Assembly: GCF_945859685.1 (NCBI RefSeq)
Contig: NC_079147.1
Coordinates: 12,441,289 to 12,505,288 of the forward strand
DNA: 64,000 nt
Direction: 5' to 3'
Source of the DNA: Eupeodes corollae
Taxonomy: Eukaryota; Arthropoda; Insecta; Diptera; Syrphidae
Below are positions 40,148 through 53,074 of this stretch, in pieces. How positions within the stretch are numbered: the stretch's first letter is position 1; every line of letters starts with the position of its first letter. A program made the translations under genes and the position numbers. The notes beneath the pieces were generated by a model. It worked only from the letters and a program-made list of their open reading frames with translations, had not been told where the DNA came from and ran no database searches.

Positions 40148-40370
40148 CTACGGGTTTACTTTCACACTACACCTGTCAATAATCCTCCTTGATATGTCGA
40201 CACAGTTTAACGTTTCCGCCGATCTATCATAAACTCCAGAATTGGATAATACCGTAGCTCTTCTTACTTTAACTTCTTCTTCAACTATAGTTTGAATAAT
40301 GCGACCCATTAACCAACAGTTTCTAGGACTATTTCGGTCCACAATAAGGATAATGTCGTCATTTGTATAG
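40148..40370 (-). pseudogene. BEL/Pao integrase C-terminal scrap
   Basis: The minus strand reads VDRNSPRNCWLMGRI followed by VRRATVLSNSGVYDR, the usual end of BEL integrases, where the conserved RxxWPxGRV-like and VRxxxV motifs precede the pol stop. Nothing upstream (above about 40370) continues it. It is distinct in sequence from the integrase end of the element at 14-22 kb. Confidence 0.75.
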
Positions 40371-40930
40371 GTTTAACCGAAATAAACCATTGAGTTGATT
40401 TAGGAAGGTATTCACTTACCTATCACTTCTAGAAGCGACCCGCATACAGCTGTGATGTTTTCCAGTTCTTTTTAACCACTTTTATATCGTAGTTAAATGA
40501 TGTTAAAGTTTTCAGTCCATTAGATGATCTCAACTGGACTGAAGTAGTCAATACCCTATAAACGAAAATGGTCCTATGAAAGGGAATAGTTGTACATTCG
40601 GTAACTGGGCCACTATTAGCTCTCGAGGCTTAGCACTCGGCTTTTTACAATATTGACACTCATTTTTAATCATTTGAAAGGCAGCTTGTATACTTAGTTT
40701 CTGAAACATCTGAGGAAGCTTGTTTATAGCTGTTTCATGATTTTTATGGTAGAATTTTTAATGGATCTCTTAGTAATATTAACAGTTCCTTAAAGTAAAC
40801 GTTGATGTTTTCAAGAAAGTCTGTCATGCCCTTAGCTTTGAATACATTCTGTTTATATAGGAACAGGGCTAGAGATTGTGTATTGGATTTCTTTCTTTCT
40901 ACAGCATATAAAGGGATCATATAGAATAAC
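40371..40930. other. Unassigned interval
   Basis: No gene or repeat assigned. The sequence lies between the BEL scrap and the first RTE-like LINE piece. Confidence 0.45.
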
Positions 40931-40934
40931 ATAG

Positions 40935-41110
40935 AAGGATTTGAGCGGCTCATGACCTCTGTGAGCAGAAGAGGCAAGATAAACACAGACTTCTCAGAAG
41001 GAAAAAGGGAGAGCATGAGAAGCGTGTGGTCAAAAATGTTAAGGGGTTCAAAAGCAGGAAGGAAGTTCGAAAAATGTATGAGCCAGTGAAACGAAATTTA
41101 CAAGTATAAA
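40935..41110 (+). mobile_element. RTE-like LINE piece A
   Basis: It encodes the basic linker between endonuclease and RT (CEQKRQDKHRLLRRKK-type sequence, then VRKMYEPVKRN), aligned with 42225-42320 in piece B and 46415-46560 in piece D. Only this segment is present. Confidence 0.7.
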
Positions 41111-41494
41111 CCTCGGATTTAAGCTGGAAATTGTTCCATTTAAACCATAATTAACTATATGATATTGTCTTTATCTGATATATATTTGGGGAACATACAA
41201 ATTTAATAGATTAAGTAAATCGCAGCATTTTATGTGGTAAGACAATTATCATGAACAAACATTACACAATTATCAATTGGCCAATTTTCTAAAAAGTTTA
41301 GACCAATTAAAGTACATCTTGTAGAACAACAAGGCATTGAATCTAAATTTCATCTAAGTTGTCGAAGTAAACATTTTGTAAAAGACTTTTAAACTTTCTC
41401 AATACGATTTCTAGAAACTTTATTATGAGAATCCTATACAATTGAAGCATATTCCAAACTAGGACGTACAAAAGGCATATAGATGGATTTTATT
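41111..41494. other. Unassigned interval
   Basis: AT-rich sequence with no recognised feature between RTE-like piece A and a reversed SINE. Confidence 0.5.
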
Positions 41495-41700
41495 GCATAT
41501 AAATAAATAAATAAACAGCCCGTTTGAGAACTAGGGCCTAGTTACTGACAACTGTACTGTTGCCAGAAATAAAGGGGACCTACAGTTTTAAGCCGAATCC
41601 GAACGGCATGTGAGAAAGCACTTTTCACAACTAGAATTACTCTTGGAGAATTTGTCAATTACCGCAAAAGGCAGTACCCGTGAAAAAAACTTTAGGTCGC
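41495..41700 (-). mobile_element. SINE copy, reversed, head missing
   Basis: On the minus strand it runs from the body block CACGGGTACTGCC through ATTCTCCAAGAG and AACTGTAGGTCCCC to GTTCTCAAACGGGC and a TTTATTTATTTATTTA tail. The tRNA-like head is lost. The tail repeat ATTT matches that of the copy ending at 49706. Confidence 0.85.
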
Positions 41701-41739
41701 ATCGAAAATTTGGCACAATTTTTTTTTAAGAAAGCTCAA

Positions 41740-43975
41740 CATTGAATTCGATTTCGCTGCGGGGCGAGACTTTCTGGTAGCTAGTACGCAGTTCATACAT
41801 CTCAATATCCACAAGGGGACATGGAAATCTTCTGATCAATCAACCGTCAACCAGATTGACCACATTGCGACCGATGCACGACACTTCTCCGGTATACAGG
41901 GTATCCGAACATTCCGAGGGGCCGATTCAAACCAAAACAAGGAAGTACTGTGAGAAGATTCGACGTTAGACGGCTACAATCGCAAGAGACTGCCATGTCC
42001 TTTTCCGATCGAGTCTCTAATAACCTCCTAAGGAGTCCTATGCTGCCTGCATTAAGCATTAAGAACATTGCCTTGCAGCCATCAGAGATGCCGCCTCTGA
42101 AGTGCTAGGTTTCACACGGCCACCACAGCGAAGCTCCTGTTTTGACGACGATTCCGGGAAGAGCACGCAGCAAAACAAGAGGAATAAAAAACGGTGCTGC
42201 ACAAAAGGACTAGAGCTGCTCGCGAGCTCTATGAGCAGAAGAGGAGAGAGGAACATGGACTTCTTAGACTAAAAAAAAGAGAGCATAAGAAGCGCGCGAT
42301 CGGGGAGATAGAGGAATGAGGTTAGTAAATTTTACCAAAAGGTAAAAAAAACCTCCCAAGATTACCAGTCACGAACCGAAGCATGTAAGGACGATCAAGG
42401 GAACATCGTAGTATAACCACAGTCTATATTTAGAATATGAAAAGACCACTTCTCCAAATTATATAACGGCGATGACGAACCGAATTCCGCTGTAAGGAGA
42501 TAGAACCACTCAACCTCGGAGATGCACATCAACAATTCTGCCTACCCGGCCTCGACGAAGTGAAGATAGCTATATCTAAACTTAAGTGAAACAAAGCTGC
42601 TGGAGCTGCACCAACTGATCTGCAAAATATGGTCGGAAGAAAGCATGCCCGATGAGTGGAATCTCAGCATAGTATGCCTGATACATAAAAAAGGAGACCC
42701 TGTAATCTGCGCCAACTACAGAGGCATCAGTTTCCTTGACATTGCTCTCTGCCGTATTATGTGAACGTCTGAAGCCATTCGTCAACAACCTGATTGGTCC
42801 TTATTAGTGTGGCTTCAGACCAGGAAAGTCCACTATCGATCAAATATTCACACTACGGCAGATCTTGGAAAAAACCCAGGAGCTTTAAATCGATACCCAC
42901 CATCTCTTTATCGATTTTAAAGCCGCGTATGATAGCATTTATAGGGAAGAGCTATACCGAGCAATGTCTAGTTTTGGCATCCCTGTGAAACGTATTCGTT
43001 TGTGCAGAATGACGAAGGAAAATGCACCCTGCTCTATTAAGGTCGGAAAAGATCGCACCGATGCATTTGATATCAAAAAAGGTTTTAGACCAGTCGATGC
43101 ACTTCTTCAACATTGTTCTGAAAAGAATTATGTAAAACTGAAGCGTCTACACTAGAAGCACAATCTTCCAAAGATCCATCCAATTACTGGGATACGCAGA
43201 TGATATTGACATAACTGGAAGATCAAAGCGTAATGTCAGTGGAGCCTTTTTGAGGATTGCGAAGAAAGAGAAGATGATGGGTTTAGTGGTCAATGAGGGC
43301 AAAACCAAGTTTATGCTGCCATCAAAAAAGGACATTGAACAACGACATTTTGGACAAAACGTCACCATGGACAGCTATAACTTTGAGGTAGTTAAGGACT
43401 TTGTCTACCTAGGCACCGATATTATTGCAGACAAGGACACCAGCGCTGAAATCAAACGAAGAATTACTCTTTCAAATTGCTGCGTCCTTGGACTAAGAAG
43501 GCAATTGAGAAGTAAAGTCCTCTTTCGAGCATCTAAAATCACCATCTATAAGACACTCATTATCCCGGTTCTCATTTATGGCGCTGAGGCCTGGACCCTG
43601 TCAAAGAAAGATGAGAGCGTCTTAGGATGCTTCGAGACAAAAATTCTTTTTGGTCCCGTACGCATAGATGGAGAATGGAGGAGAAGATATTACGACATAC
43701 CGTGCGGGCACTGACTTAGTAAGCAGAATCAAAGTCCAACGGCTTAGATGCCTAGGTCATGTAGAGCGAATGGACATCAACGCTTCAGCCCGGACGGTCT
43801 TCGAATCCAATCCCAAGGGACGGCGCAGTAGAGGAAGACCGCGACTCAGGTGGCGCACCCTGGTGGGAGAGGACCTTAACCAACTTGGCGTCTGAAACTG
43901 GAGACACCACATCTTGGTTGAGGCCCAGGTCCGCCCCGGATTGTAGCGCTACATCAAGTAAGGAAGTAACATTGA
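41740..43975 (+). mobile_element. RTE-like LINE piece B, longest copy
   Basis: It starts in the endonuclease C-terminal part (HLNIHKGTWKS-like, VNQIDHIATDARHFS near 41840), then the linker, RT fingers and palm with many stops, and a clean C-terminal stretch (43250-43714 and 43668-43895). It ends GATTGTAGCGCTACATCAAGTAAGGAAGTAA. The final AAGT-type short repeat, shared with piece D, is the kind of 3' tail seen in RTE elements. EN-RT without RNase H also fits. Clade is an inference. Confidence 0.8.
43250..43895 (+). pseudogene. RTE-like RT thumb and C-terminal region (piece B)
   Basis: Two overlapping frames. The first has GLVVNEGKTKFML, NFEVVKDFVYLGTDI, EIKRRITLSNCCVLGLRRQL and LIIPVLIYGAEAWTL, the standard C-terminal RT pattern of this LINE family. 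The second frame completes it with VQRLRCLGHVERM and RGRPRLRWRTLVGEDL. One shift near 43690 separates them. The catalytic YADD-type motif falls upstream (YADDIDITG, near 43200), outside the open frame. Confidence 0.85.
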
Positions 43976-44009
43976 ATTCACTTAAGCAATAACATAATCC
44001 ATATGCCTA

Positions 44010-44345
44010 GAGAAATTTAATTTGCCATTGACCCACCATATTTTAATCGACTTCAAGGCCGCATATGACAGTATATACTGGGACGAGCTGTATAGAGCCA
44101 AACTCGTCCGTTTGCGCAGAATGACCATAAGAATGCACGCTGCTCCATAAAGGTTGGAAACAACTTAACAGAACCCTTCGATGTCAAAAAAGGTTTTAGA
44201 CAAGGGGATGCGCTGTCATACGATTTACTTGAAAGAATAATGCAGCGCTTCCACGTCAACAATACGAGCACTATCTTTCAAACGTCTGTCCAATTATGAA
44301 AATATGCTGATGATACTGATATAATCGAAAGAACTCAGTGAAACG
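44010..44345 (+). mobile_element. RTE-like LINE piece C
   Basis: A short RT palm fragment: FKAAYDSIYWDELYRA, then LSYDLLERI-type sequence and KYADDTDI near 44300 (catalytic pair). It begins within the palm and stops just after YADD, with small deletions. It is more similar to pieces B and D than to any other part of the window. Confidence 0.75.
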
Positions 44346-46310
44346 GGTAAACCCTAATCTCCTTTTAAAGCACGATGTGTGCCTGTTACATAATCATCAT
44401 TTTTGAACTAGGTTATAGTAATTTGTATGCGGTTTTCGATAGCCAAGCGATCCATTTTTTTATATGTCTATCTTTAAACAAAAATAATGTTTTAACAACT
44501 TTGATTTACAGATGTCGAATTCCATCCCTATAAACCCAAAAATGGATAAACCCTTACATTAAAAAAAAACAATGCCGGTTATATCATACACCCATTTTGT
44601 TGTATTATTAGATTTAAAAATAGGCAGCGCTTAATGAACGACCCGGTTAAACTTATTTCCACCTAGTTCACTTTACGGAAAATTTACAAAAAAGTCCTTC
44701 ATATCAATTAAACTCTCATTTAAAGCTGAACTGATTTATTTTAGATCTGAAATCTAACACAGTACAAAAAATCACGACTTAATTTGTCAGAAACGTTGAA
44801 GTTTTATTAACTGTAGAAGGCCCGGCCGACCGTCTTGGAAACATTAGCTAAGAACAAATTTCTTAATTCTTAAAGCTTAACATTATAATAACTTACAAGG
44901 CAACATTAAGGTTACTACCCTTCTCATAATATGTGGAGTGGAGGTATATGTGTTCTATATGTCTAAGGTCGGGGTGCTTTTTCTTATCTGCAAAATAAAC
45001 TTTTGCTCAAGGGATGAAAAATGGAATCCAGAGTGATACATGACTCTAATCTTGATCTTTTGCCATGTTGCTCCTTATTATGTGTGTGCTCCAGAAATAA
45101 ATGTGGAGCAGTGACATAACTTGTTTTTTTTTTTGGTCTTGTATATAAACCTACTCTAGCTAGCTTGTTTTACTCCTCCCTGACTCTCAGATGGTCGCAT
45201 CTTGCAGCCAGAGGAAAATCTTCTCCGATGCATTCATCATGACAACTTTCCACAGAATTTCACCGCAATAACTTGCAAAAAACTAAGCCAAAGCTATATG
45301 CAATGCATGCATAAGCAAATAAGGGAATCCTCCAACATATTTTCATTTTATACAAGTCCTTATATACCTACATATGTGTATGAAAATGTATGTTGTAAAA
45401 GATATCCCTGTATATGTATATGTATTATGTTATATATGAATTTTATCTTTTAGTTTTTATTTTCTGTCTTCTATGAATATTACATTTTAGGTCGCCTTGG
45501 GAAAAAAAATTAATGAAAAAATTTTATCCAGTCACTTTTGAAAAATTCCTTGATATTATTTGTCTCCCGTTTTTTGTTGTTGTGATAAAATGAGAACCCA
45601 TTTGAATAGAAACGTTTAAATAAACTTTTGGATTTTGGTCCAGGACATTTTATTTAGATGTTGGATTTTTTTATTGTTCCTCCTTCTGGCCATTCAAGCT
45701 GAAGCTAAAAGGATCTTATAGTTAATAATTTTTCTCTTGAATCATTCAAGCAAACTTGGTTGAAATTGCTAAGCGGACATTAGAGGGCAAACAATGTCAT
45801 GTGCAATTTTCAATATCCTTGGGCTTAGTAATATAACATAACTACTTGTTACTTAGATATATATACACCAATTAACTGCGCTTCGATACTGGATTGTGAT
45901 GTTAAATCCTTCAGAAATGACTGGGAGCAACATCAAGTCAAGAGTCAACTATGCATAAATTACGCGCATATTCACGATGATGGTGGCGAAACGCACTAAT
46001 TATATTCGCTGTCAAAATCTTAATCATCAGTACACATAATTTAATGAGCAATCAAGAACACGGTTGAAGGTAGGTACACAATGTAAGAATTGTTTATTTT
46101 CGAAATTAAACAACATGTTTTAAATTAAAGTTCATTTTCAAGAGACATTTATTTTTAAAACATTAAAATACACCAAAAGCATACATTTCAAAAAACGGGG
46201 GCCACGTTTTGCTGCATAAAAAGAATCCACAGTATTAAGTCTGCTACTAGCCATACGCTCACCTCCTCGCGGTGGACATCAGGTGCCTAGTACTTCAACT
46301 GGAGACTGGG
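44346..46310. other. Unassigned interval
   Basis: About 2 kb without an assignable gene. A short open frame at 45202-45453 shows no family motif. Confidence 0.5.
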
Positions 46311-46314
46311 TTCC

Positions 46315-47745
46315 AAAACTAGTGGAAAGTTGTTGGGGGAGCAAATGAGAGAGGGTGTAATACGACATGTTTGGAGCTCAGGCTTGTAAGAACCGGTTAT
46401 GCTAGATCTTGAAGAGGCTAGAGAAACACTGACTTCTAAGAATTAAATGAGAGATCATGAGTACAATGCGGTCGAAGATGTTGAGAGGTTTAAAAGCAGG
46501 AATGAAGTTCAAAAGTTTTTAATGAACAAGTAAAACGAAATTCACAAGTACATAAACCTTGAACCGAAGGCTACAAAGACGGAAAAGGAAACATCATAGC
46601 GATCCGCAGTCAATGCTGAGAATATAGATGGACCACTTCAGCAGACTTTATAACGATGACGACGAACAAAATTATGCAAACAGGCAGAATGATCCATACA
46701 ACATAGACGAGGAAAGTCGGACTTCCCACTTAGACGAAGTTAAGATTGCACTATCTAAGCTGAAGTCTATAACAAAGCTGCTGGAGCAGATGGCTTGAAT
46801 GCCGATTTCTTTAAAGTACCCAGAGATACATTGGTTAGGAGCACACACAAACTTATCTGAAAGATATGGTCGGAAGAAAGCATGTCCGATGAATGGACTT
46901 ATCATCGCTTGCAAAATGTTCTCTGCCGTAATATGTGGGCGTCTTAAGCATATCGTCAACTACCTGATAGGTCCTTATCAGTGTGATCTTACACCAACAA
47001 AATCTACAGTTGATCAAATATTTACACTTCTATGAATATTGGAACAAACCCAACAACATCAAATTGATACCCATTATCACTATATAAATTTCAAGATCGG
47101 ATATGACAGCATCTACAGGGACAAGCTGTATAGAGCCATGTCTAGTTTTGACATCCCTGCTAAACTTGTCCGTTTGCTTTATAGGAAGGAAACAACTTAA
47201 CCGAACCTTTTAATGTCAACAAAGTCATGCGATTGGCCGTTGCTTTGCCCTAAGAAAGCAATTTAATAGTAAAGCCCTCTCTCGACAAACCAAAGTAACA
47301 CTATATATATCATCCCCATGCTGTTATACGAAGCATTCACTCTGAGAAAAAGCGGATCGGTAGTTTCGAGAGAAAAGTTCTTTGCGTGAACTATGATCCC
47401 GTATGCATTTAAAGTGAGTGAAGGAGAAGATGGAACGACGAGCAATACGGGCTGTACAGCAACGTATAGCGGAAGGATAAAAGTCCAACGATTGAAATGC
47501 TTGGGTCACGTAAAACGAATGGAAAACATAGCTCCAGCCTGGAAAATCTTGGAAGCCACGGCCACAGTACAGCGCAGTAGAGTTGGACCGAAAATAAGGT
47601 GGCGCGAGCAAGTGGAAAGTGATCTCACCCAACTTGGAATGCGCAACTGAAAACATTGAGTTATGGACCGATCTAGATGGAAAAGTTTGTTATTTGAGGT
47701 CCTAATTCACACAGGACTGTAACGCCCCGTTAAGTAAGTAAGTAA
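46315..47745 (+). mobile_element. RTE-like LINE piece D (decayed)
   Basis: Recognisable blocks in order: linker (near 46480-46560), EACKDGKGNII-like and DHFSRLYNDD-like sequence, LDEVKIALSKLK near 46735, KIWSEESMSDEW near 46860, FSAVICGRLKHIVN near 46920, STVDQIFTL near 47005, and the C-terminal VQRLKCLGHVKRME near 47490. The 3' end is TAAGTAAGTAAGTAAAG (about 47733-47749). There are many stops and deletions. Confidence 0.8.
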
Positions 47746-47749
47746 AGAT

Positions 47750-48130
47750 GTTGGTTGAAAAAGGAGAAAATTTGTTACTGTGTCCAACTGCGTTCAACTT
47801 TATTCAATACATTATTATAAACAGCTTTATTGCGTTTTTGTATACATATTATTAACTGGAGGTCTTAACCAAACCCTTAAGAGTGTAATACTTTGGAATT
47901 CCTCCCGCCGTCGTTAAACTTTTCACAATGTCAGGGTTTCTTATCTTTGATTGTAGAGTTGAAAATAAAACAAAAATTAATAAAGGTATGTTAGCGATAA
48001 ACAACTTCGTGGAAAAACTTTCATTTTAACGTGTTCTTTTTACTCTTTGCCTCAAAAAATTAAGAGAAATGTTAAGCTGTTAAATAAGTTACATTTAAAT
48101 TTTTTCACATTTTACATTTAGTTGGCCGAA
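47750..48130. other. Unassigned interval
   Basis: AT-rich, with no recognised features between two LINE pieces. Confidence 0.5.
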
Positions 48131-48134
48131 GCAT

Positions 48135-48310
48135 AGTTGCCTAACTGCATTGATAAAAATGTATCGGATGATATTCGAAATTCTGTCAGCTACGACTTAT
48201 AAACATTCGAAACCTTGTTGGATTTTCTAAATGTTTTGATATTTATTGGAGTTCCTCAGGGATCTAGATTGGGTCCACTGCCATTTTTTTAAAAACAAGG
48301 ATTGATTAAA
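48135..48310 (+). mobile_element. Reverse transcriptase scrap of another LINE
   Basis: IGVPQGSRLGPLPFF (near 48247-48291) is the RT motif before the catalytic palm strand. Preceding sequence is badly decayed. It differs from the jockey/CR1-type and RTE-like families here, so it may be from another non-LTR element. Too short to classify. Confidence 0.45.
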
Positions 48311-48424
48311 AATATGGCTCAAAATTTTAAACGATTTAGTAAATTGTTAGACCCATATTTAGAAATTCTTAAACTAAGAAATGATTTAGCTATTTTCAAC
48401 GATTTAAACACCTTACTTACTAAC

Positions 48425-49401
48425 TTAAGGTAGCGCTGCAGTCCGGGGCGGACCTGGGCCTCAGCCAACATGCGTCTCCAGCCAGCTCGGTCCCTAGCTA
48501 GCTGTATCCAATTTCGCACAACAAGTTGGTCGCGGTCTTCGTTTACTGTGCCGTCCCTCGGGATTGGATTCAAAGACCTTCCGGGCTGGAGCGTTAATGT
48601 CCATTCGCTTTACACGACCTATCTAAGTCGATGGACTTTGATTCTGTTAACTGTCGCTGTTCAGACCGTAAAGTTCGTCGTTATATCTTCTCTTCCAAAA
48701 ATCTTCCGAAGAATTTTTCTCTCGAAGCATCCTAAGACGGTCTCATCTTTCTTTGACAGGGTCCAGGTCTCAGCGCCATAAATGCGAACCGGGATGATAA
48801 GTGTCTTATAGATTATGATTTTAGATGCTCGAGGACTTTACTTCTCAATTGCCTTCTAAGTCCAAAGAAGCACTGATTTATTCGGAAGCAGAGTTATTCT
48901 TCGTTTAATTTCAGTGCTGGTGTCGTTGTCTAAGTTTGTAGCGGTGCCAAGGTAAACAAAGTCCTCAACTAACTCTAAGTTGTAGCTGTCCATGGTGAAA
49001 TTTTGTCCAAGATGTCGTTGTTTAATGTCCGCTTTTTATGACAGCATATACTTGGTCTTGTTTCATTGACCACCATTAAACCCATCTTCTTCGCTTCCGG
49101 CGCAATGCTCAAAAACGATGCACTGACATCAGGCTTTGATCTTCCAACTATGACAATATCGTCTGAGATCGGTGAGATCTTATCCAACATTGATAGAGCA
49201 ACGTCCATTCTCCATCGCCATTCTGCGCAAACGGATAAGTTTGGCAGGGATGCCAAAACTGGACATTGCTCTTAAGAACTCTTCTTTATAGATGCTGTCA
49301 TACGCGGGTTTAAAATCGGGATGGTGGGTATCGATTTAAAGTTACTGGTTTTTTTCCAAGATCTGCTGTAGTGCGAATATTTGATCGATAGTGGAATTTC
49401 C
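48425..49401 (-). mobile_element. RTE-like LINE piece E, 3' part
   Basis: Read on the minus strand, this is the RT palm, thumb and C-terminal region, ending in the LRWRTxxxEDL-type block and GGACTGCAGCGCTACCTTAAG (near 48425). It is interrupted at 49401 by a SINE and resumes at 49707. The host sequence ATTTGATCGATAGTGGA at the junction is the reverse complement of the matching site in piece B (near 42830). Confidence 0.8.
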
Positions 49402-49706
49402 ATGATGGCATGATGGTTAGTGCGTTGGACTGTCATGCCAGAGGTCTTGGGTTCGATTCCTGCCTATGCCATTTAAAGTTTTTTTCACGGGTACTGCCTC
49501 TTGCGAGGAATTGACCAATTCTCCAAAAGTAACTCTTGTCATTAAAAAGTGTTTTCTCAAATTAGCCGTTCGGATTCGGCATATAAACTGTAGGTCCCCT
49601 ACATTCCCGACAACATTACTCACACACAGGAATGGTTAAGAGTTGTAAGTCACTTGACCCTAGTTCTCAACGGACTGTTGCACCACCCAATTTATTTATT
49701 TATTTT
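49402..49706 (+). mobile_element. tRNA-derived SINE copy, complete
   Basis: 305 bases: tRNA-like head with A box (TGGTTAGTGCGTTGG) and B box (GGGTTCGATTCC), body, and ATTTATTTATTTATTTT tail. It is flanked by a 12-bp duplication AGTGGA(A/C)TTTCC (49390-49401 and 49707-49718, one mismatch). The uninterrupted site is present in RTE-like piece B, confirming insertion. This is the best full-length reference for the family in the window. Confidence 0.93.
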
Positions 49707-50025
49707 AGTGGACTTTCCTGGTCTGAGCCACACTCATAAGGACTTATCCTAGTTGGCGCAATTAAGAGGGTCTCCTTTTTTATGTAGAGGGCAAACTATG
49801 CTGAGATACCACTCATCGGGCATGCTTTCTTCCGACCATATTTTGCAGATGAGTTTGTGCATGCTCCCTACCAAGTCATCGCCTACTACTTTGAAAAGTT
49901 CGGCAGCGATGCAGTCAACTCAAGCATCTTTGTTTGGCTTCAGTTTAGATATATCTCTCTTCACTTCGTCTAGGTCTGGTAGGCGGAATTGCAGTTGTTG
50001 ACATGGTACGGTCAACAGTTAGAAA
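49707..50025 (-). mobile_element. RTE-like LINE piece E, 5' part
   Basis: It continues piece E beyond the SINE: on the minus strand FRLPDLDEVKRDISKLK, AELFKVVGDDLVG, HKLICKIWSEESMPDEW and a short CPLHKKGD block. Upstream RT and endonuclease regions are missing past about 50025. Confidence 0.8.
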
Positions 50026-53000
50026 TTCCAATTTTTCATGAGCCCGATAGATCTGGCATATAAACCCCACCAAAAAGTCACAATTGACGGTCGAATATGA
50101 TATATGTTCCCCGAACAATACTCCAATCGTGACAAAACAATTGAAAGTTTCAAGTTTGTTTTTTGCATGTCTTATCTGTCAATTATTTTTTTGTAAAATT
50201 ACACTAAATAATGTTCAATCAATTTGACAGATAAACGTTAAACCATATGAAGTAGTCCCTTTTAATTTGAGTTTTATTATGGAAGCCAGTTGTCATGTTT
50301 TACTTCATCGCATAGAACTTACCCAGAAAACTTCTGCAATATACTCTAAAAAAATCCAGTTTCAATATCTGTCCAAAGAGCTTTAATATGCTTCTTCCTT
50401 CTATTATTTTGACGTCTTGATATCATTCTACATTCCACACCAATAAAAAATATTGTTTCACTGATTTGCTTTGTTGTTTAAATTTCTCAACCTCTCCCAA
50501 AAACCTCAAAACTCTTGTGCGGTAAAAATCAGCTTAGGTCTTTCTTTCCTCGTGGGGCGGATTTATCCCTCGTCGCTGCGTTGAGACCAAGATCTGCGAA
50601 TAACTCATTTTTGTTGTGTTTCAAAGATTCCATCGCTAAAGAATAACTCCAAAAGAATGCGCTCGTGGAGCGCGTATTATACCATTGAAAGGGAAATGGA
50701 GTTGCAGATTGACACAGATTTTTGATATTCCATTGGGGTGCACTGTTTTATCACTTGACACTCGAGGGTGCGATTTGTGTCAGAGGTTTCTTTTATAATT
50801 CTTGTGTGCGGATTCCGATTTAAAAAAATGTTTTATTATTCCTTGAGTTGGCGTTCGTTGGTTGTGAAGCTGCAGATATTATTTAATGTTGAACTTTTTT
50901 TTCGTTTATTGCTTCAGATATAAGAGAGGTCTAGGTATATAAATATACTGTGCATCATGTCGATTCCAGAATGATGAAAATATTTCTTTAAACCTCTTTA
51001 AAAGGGTAATATTGGTAATGACGGTGGTAGTGATGACAGAGCTTGGTTTGAACATGTAAGTTTTAAATAATGAATTTCTTATTCGAAATTAACTAAGTCT
51101 GAATAAACAGATAAAAATCCATATCGAAGCGCTAAGAACTTTGAGTTCAGCATGATTTTTGTTCTTAATACATTAAGAAAAACCTTAAATCTTAAGCTCT
51201 TTTTACAATTTCTTTTTAATTTTTTTGAATGTTATTTGTTTTTGTAGTCAAAATCTTACTTCAAAAATTTGTCACTTCATTTTTTCTAAAAAAAAATTAC
51301 TTAAAATTACCAACAAATTTACTTAAAATTTAAACAATATTTTACATACACTTGGATTAGGTCATTGCGAATATTTTCGTGCAGAAGGTTACAAGTGCGA
51401 TCTTTTAATAAGTTTTGTATTAAATATCTTAAAAAGTGTTGAAAACAATTGTTTTAATTTAATTTGAAACACACATGACCTCTGAAAAGACCTTGACAGC
51501 TAGAAAAGGATTTAGGACTCTTAACAGATGCAAGAAAGCTGTAAGCAATTATATTGCTGATTCACAAAATATGGAAAAATCAAAAAAGGGACAATGAAGT
51601 AACAACACAACATCATGAGAAAAGCGGTTAATTCTACGACTTATCACCAATTCCACTCTACTAGCGTCTTAAATAAAGGCCAAAAGCTTAGTATCAGCCA
51701 GAATAACAACGTTTCAAATTTTTGGTTGCAGTATGTACATATTTCCACGATCTGAGGAAGCATGACCTTATTTACATCTGGTGCAATGGTGTGTGGAGCT
51801 ATAACCTACTAAGGCACAGTCAACTTTTAGTTTGTGTTCACAATAATAACTGGGAAAAAATATTAATTTTTACTGGAACGGACATGTCCAAAAATAAAAT
51901 GCATTTTTGGACCTGTGCTTCGGATTTATCAAAAATACAATTGGTCTATTCACACTTCGAGGGTTGTTAGAAGTTGAATTCAATCAGAGGACTTGGAACA
52001 TTCGCAATGCCCCGTATATTCAACGACTTTCACATAATTTAAAATGTGTGGCCTTGGCTTTTTTTATAAAGTTTATGAATTTGGAAGAACATTTGAAAAC
52101 AAGGACACCTTAATAGAAGCTTTTCGTTGTTGCTGGGTCCAAATTTCCTATGATTATTAAAAAAAATTAATGTGTCTGTTCCAAAATGTCTTATGAAGGT
52201 TATACCCATAAACATGGACATATAGTTAAAACTCATCCATTTTCCAATAACGCAGCACAAATTCATCAACTTTTGACCAATGGACGCTCCAGCGTGGAAG
52301 GGGAGGTCATATGAACCATAAAGCTTATACAGTAAAGTTGTATAATTAAAGATTCCATATAAAGATTTGTTTGTAACAATATTTACCAAAAAGTGGTATG
52401 CTGTCAAACTCAACTAACACTTTTGTATCACGCATAAAGAATCTGGAAAAACTTTAGTTAATCTTTAAATTATTTTCATAAAAATTGTTTCTCAGCAAAA
52501 AAGCAAACATTCAGGTTTTCAAAAATAAATCTTAAATAAAAGATTGTCAATTTGGTATTAAGTTACCCTAAAATTCCTGTAATTCGCCTTCAATTCCATC
52601 TTATTTTTGTTGACGAACATAAATAGTGAATATTGAAGTGATTTTTACTTGCAACATATAGGAACTACGAGTATGTTTTGCATTGGTAAAAAATCTTAAA
52701 CTCGAGCTTTTAATCAAACGATGGTAGAAACGTCGATCAACGTGGACATATCATTCCGTCTGTGTGTCTGTCTGTCCTAGATCCTACATCCCAAACAGTT
52801 TTTCGTTTGAGTTCAATTTATAAAATGAAGGCGTTAAGCTGATTAGCGTAAAGAGTTTTTTCATTTTTTTTAATATGAATAGTAACAGCAGTCCCCATAC
52901 ATTTTTTTTAGTTAAAAATTGAAAATTGAGCTTCCACGAATAATTCAAGACCAAAATTAGCCAAATCGGTTAAGGCATTGTTGAGTTATAAGATTACAAC

Positions 53001-53070
53001 GAAAAGTGGCATTGATTTTTATATATATAGATCATGTAATAAATTTGATTATATCGAAAAATTATGTACT
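50026..53070. other. Long interval without an assigned gene
   Basis: About 3 kb. A region of mixed composition at 50500-50960 could be an old LTR, but no partner is seen. The frames at 51722-52413 on both strands overlap and show no family motif. 52740-53035 (GTCTGTCTGTCC, CCAAATCGGTTAAGG, TTTATATATATAGAT) resembles 3' ends of widespread insect repeats. Nothing is firm. Confidence 0.4.
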
Positions 53071-53074
53071 GATA

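Noticed and set aside
50500..50960. Solo LTR
   Set aside because: Mixed composition suggests it, but I found no matching copy, no TG..CA pair with a target duplication and no adjoining primer or purine tract.
51722..52413. Overlapping frames of 124, 82 and 68 residues
   Set aside because: They conflict on opposite strands, and neither shows a recognisable motif or codon pattern.
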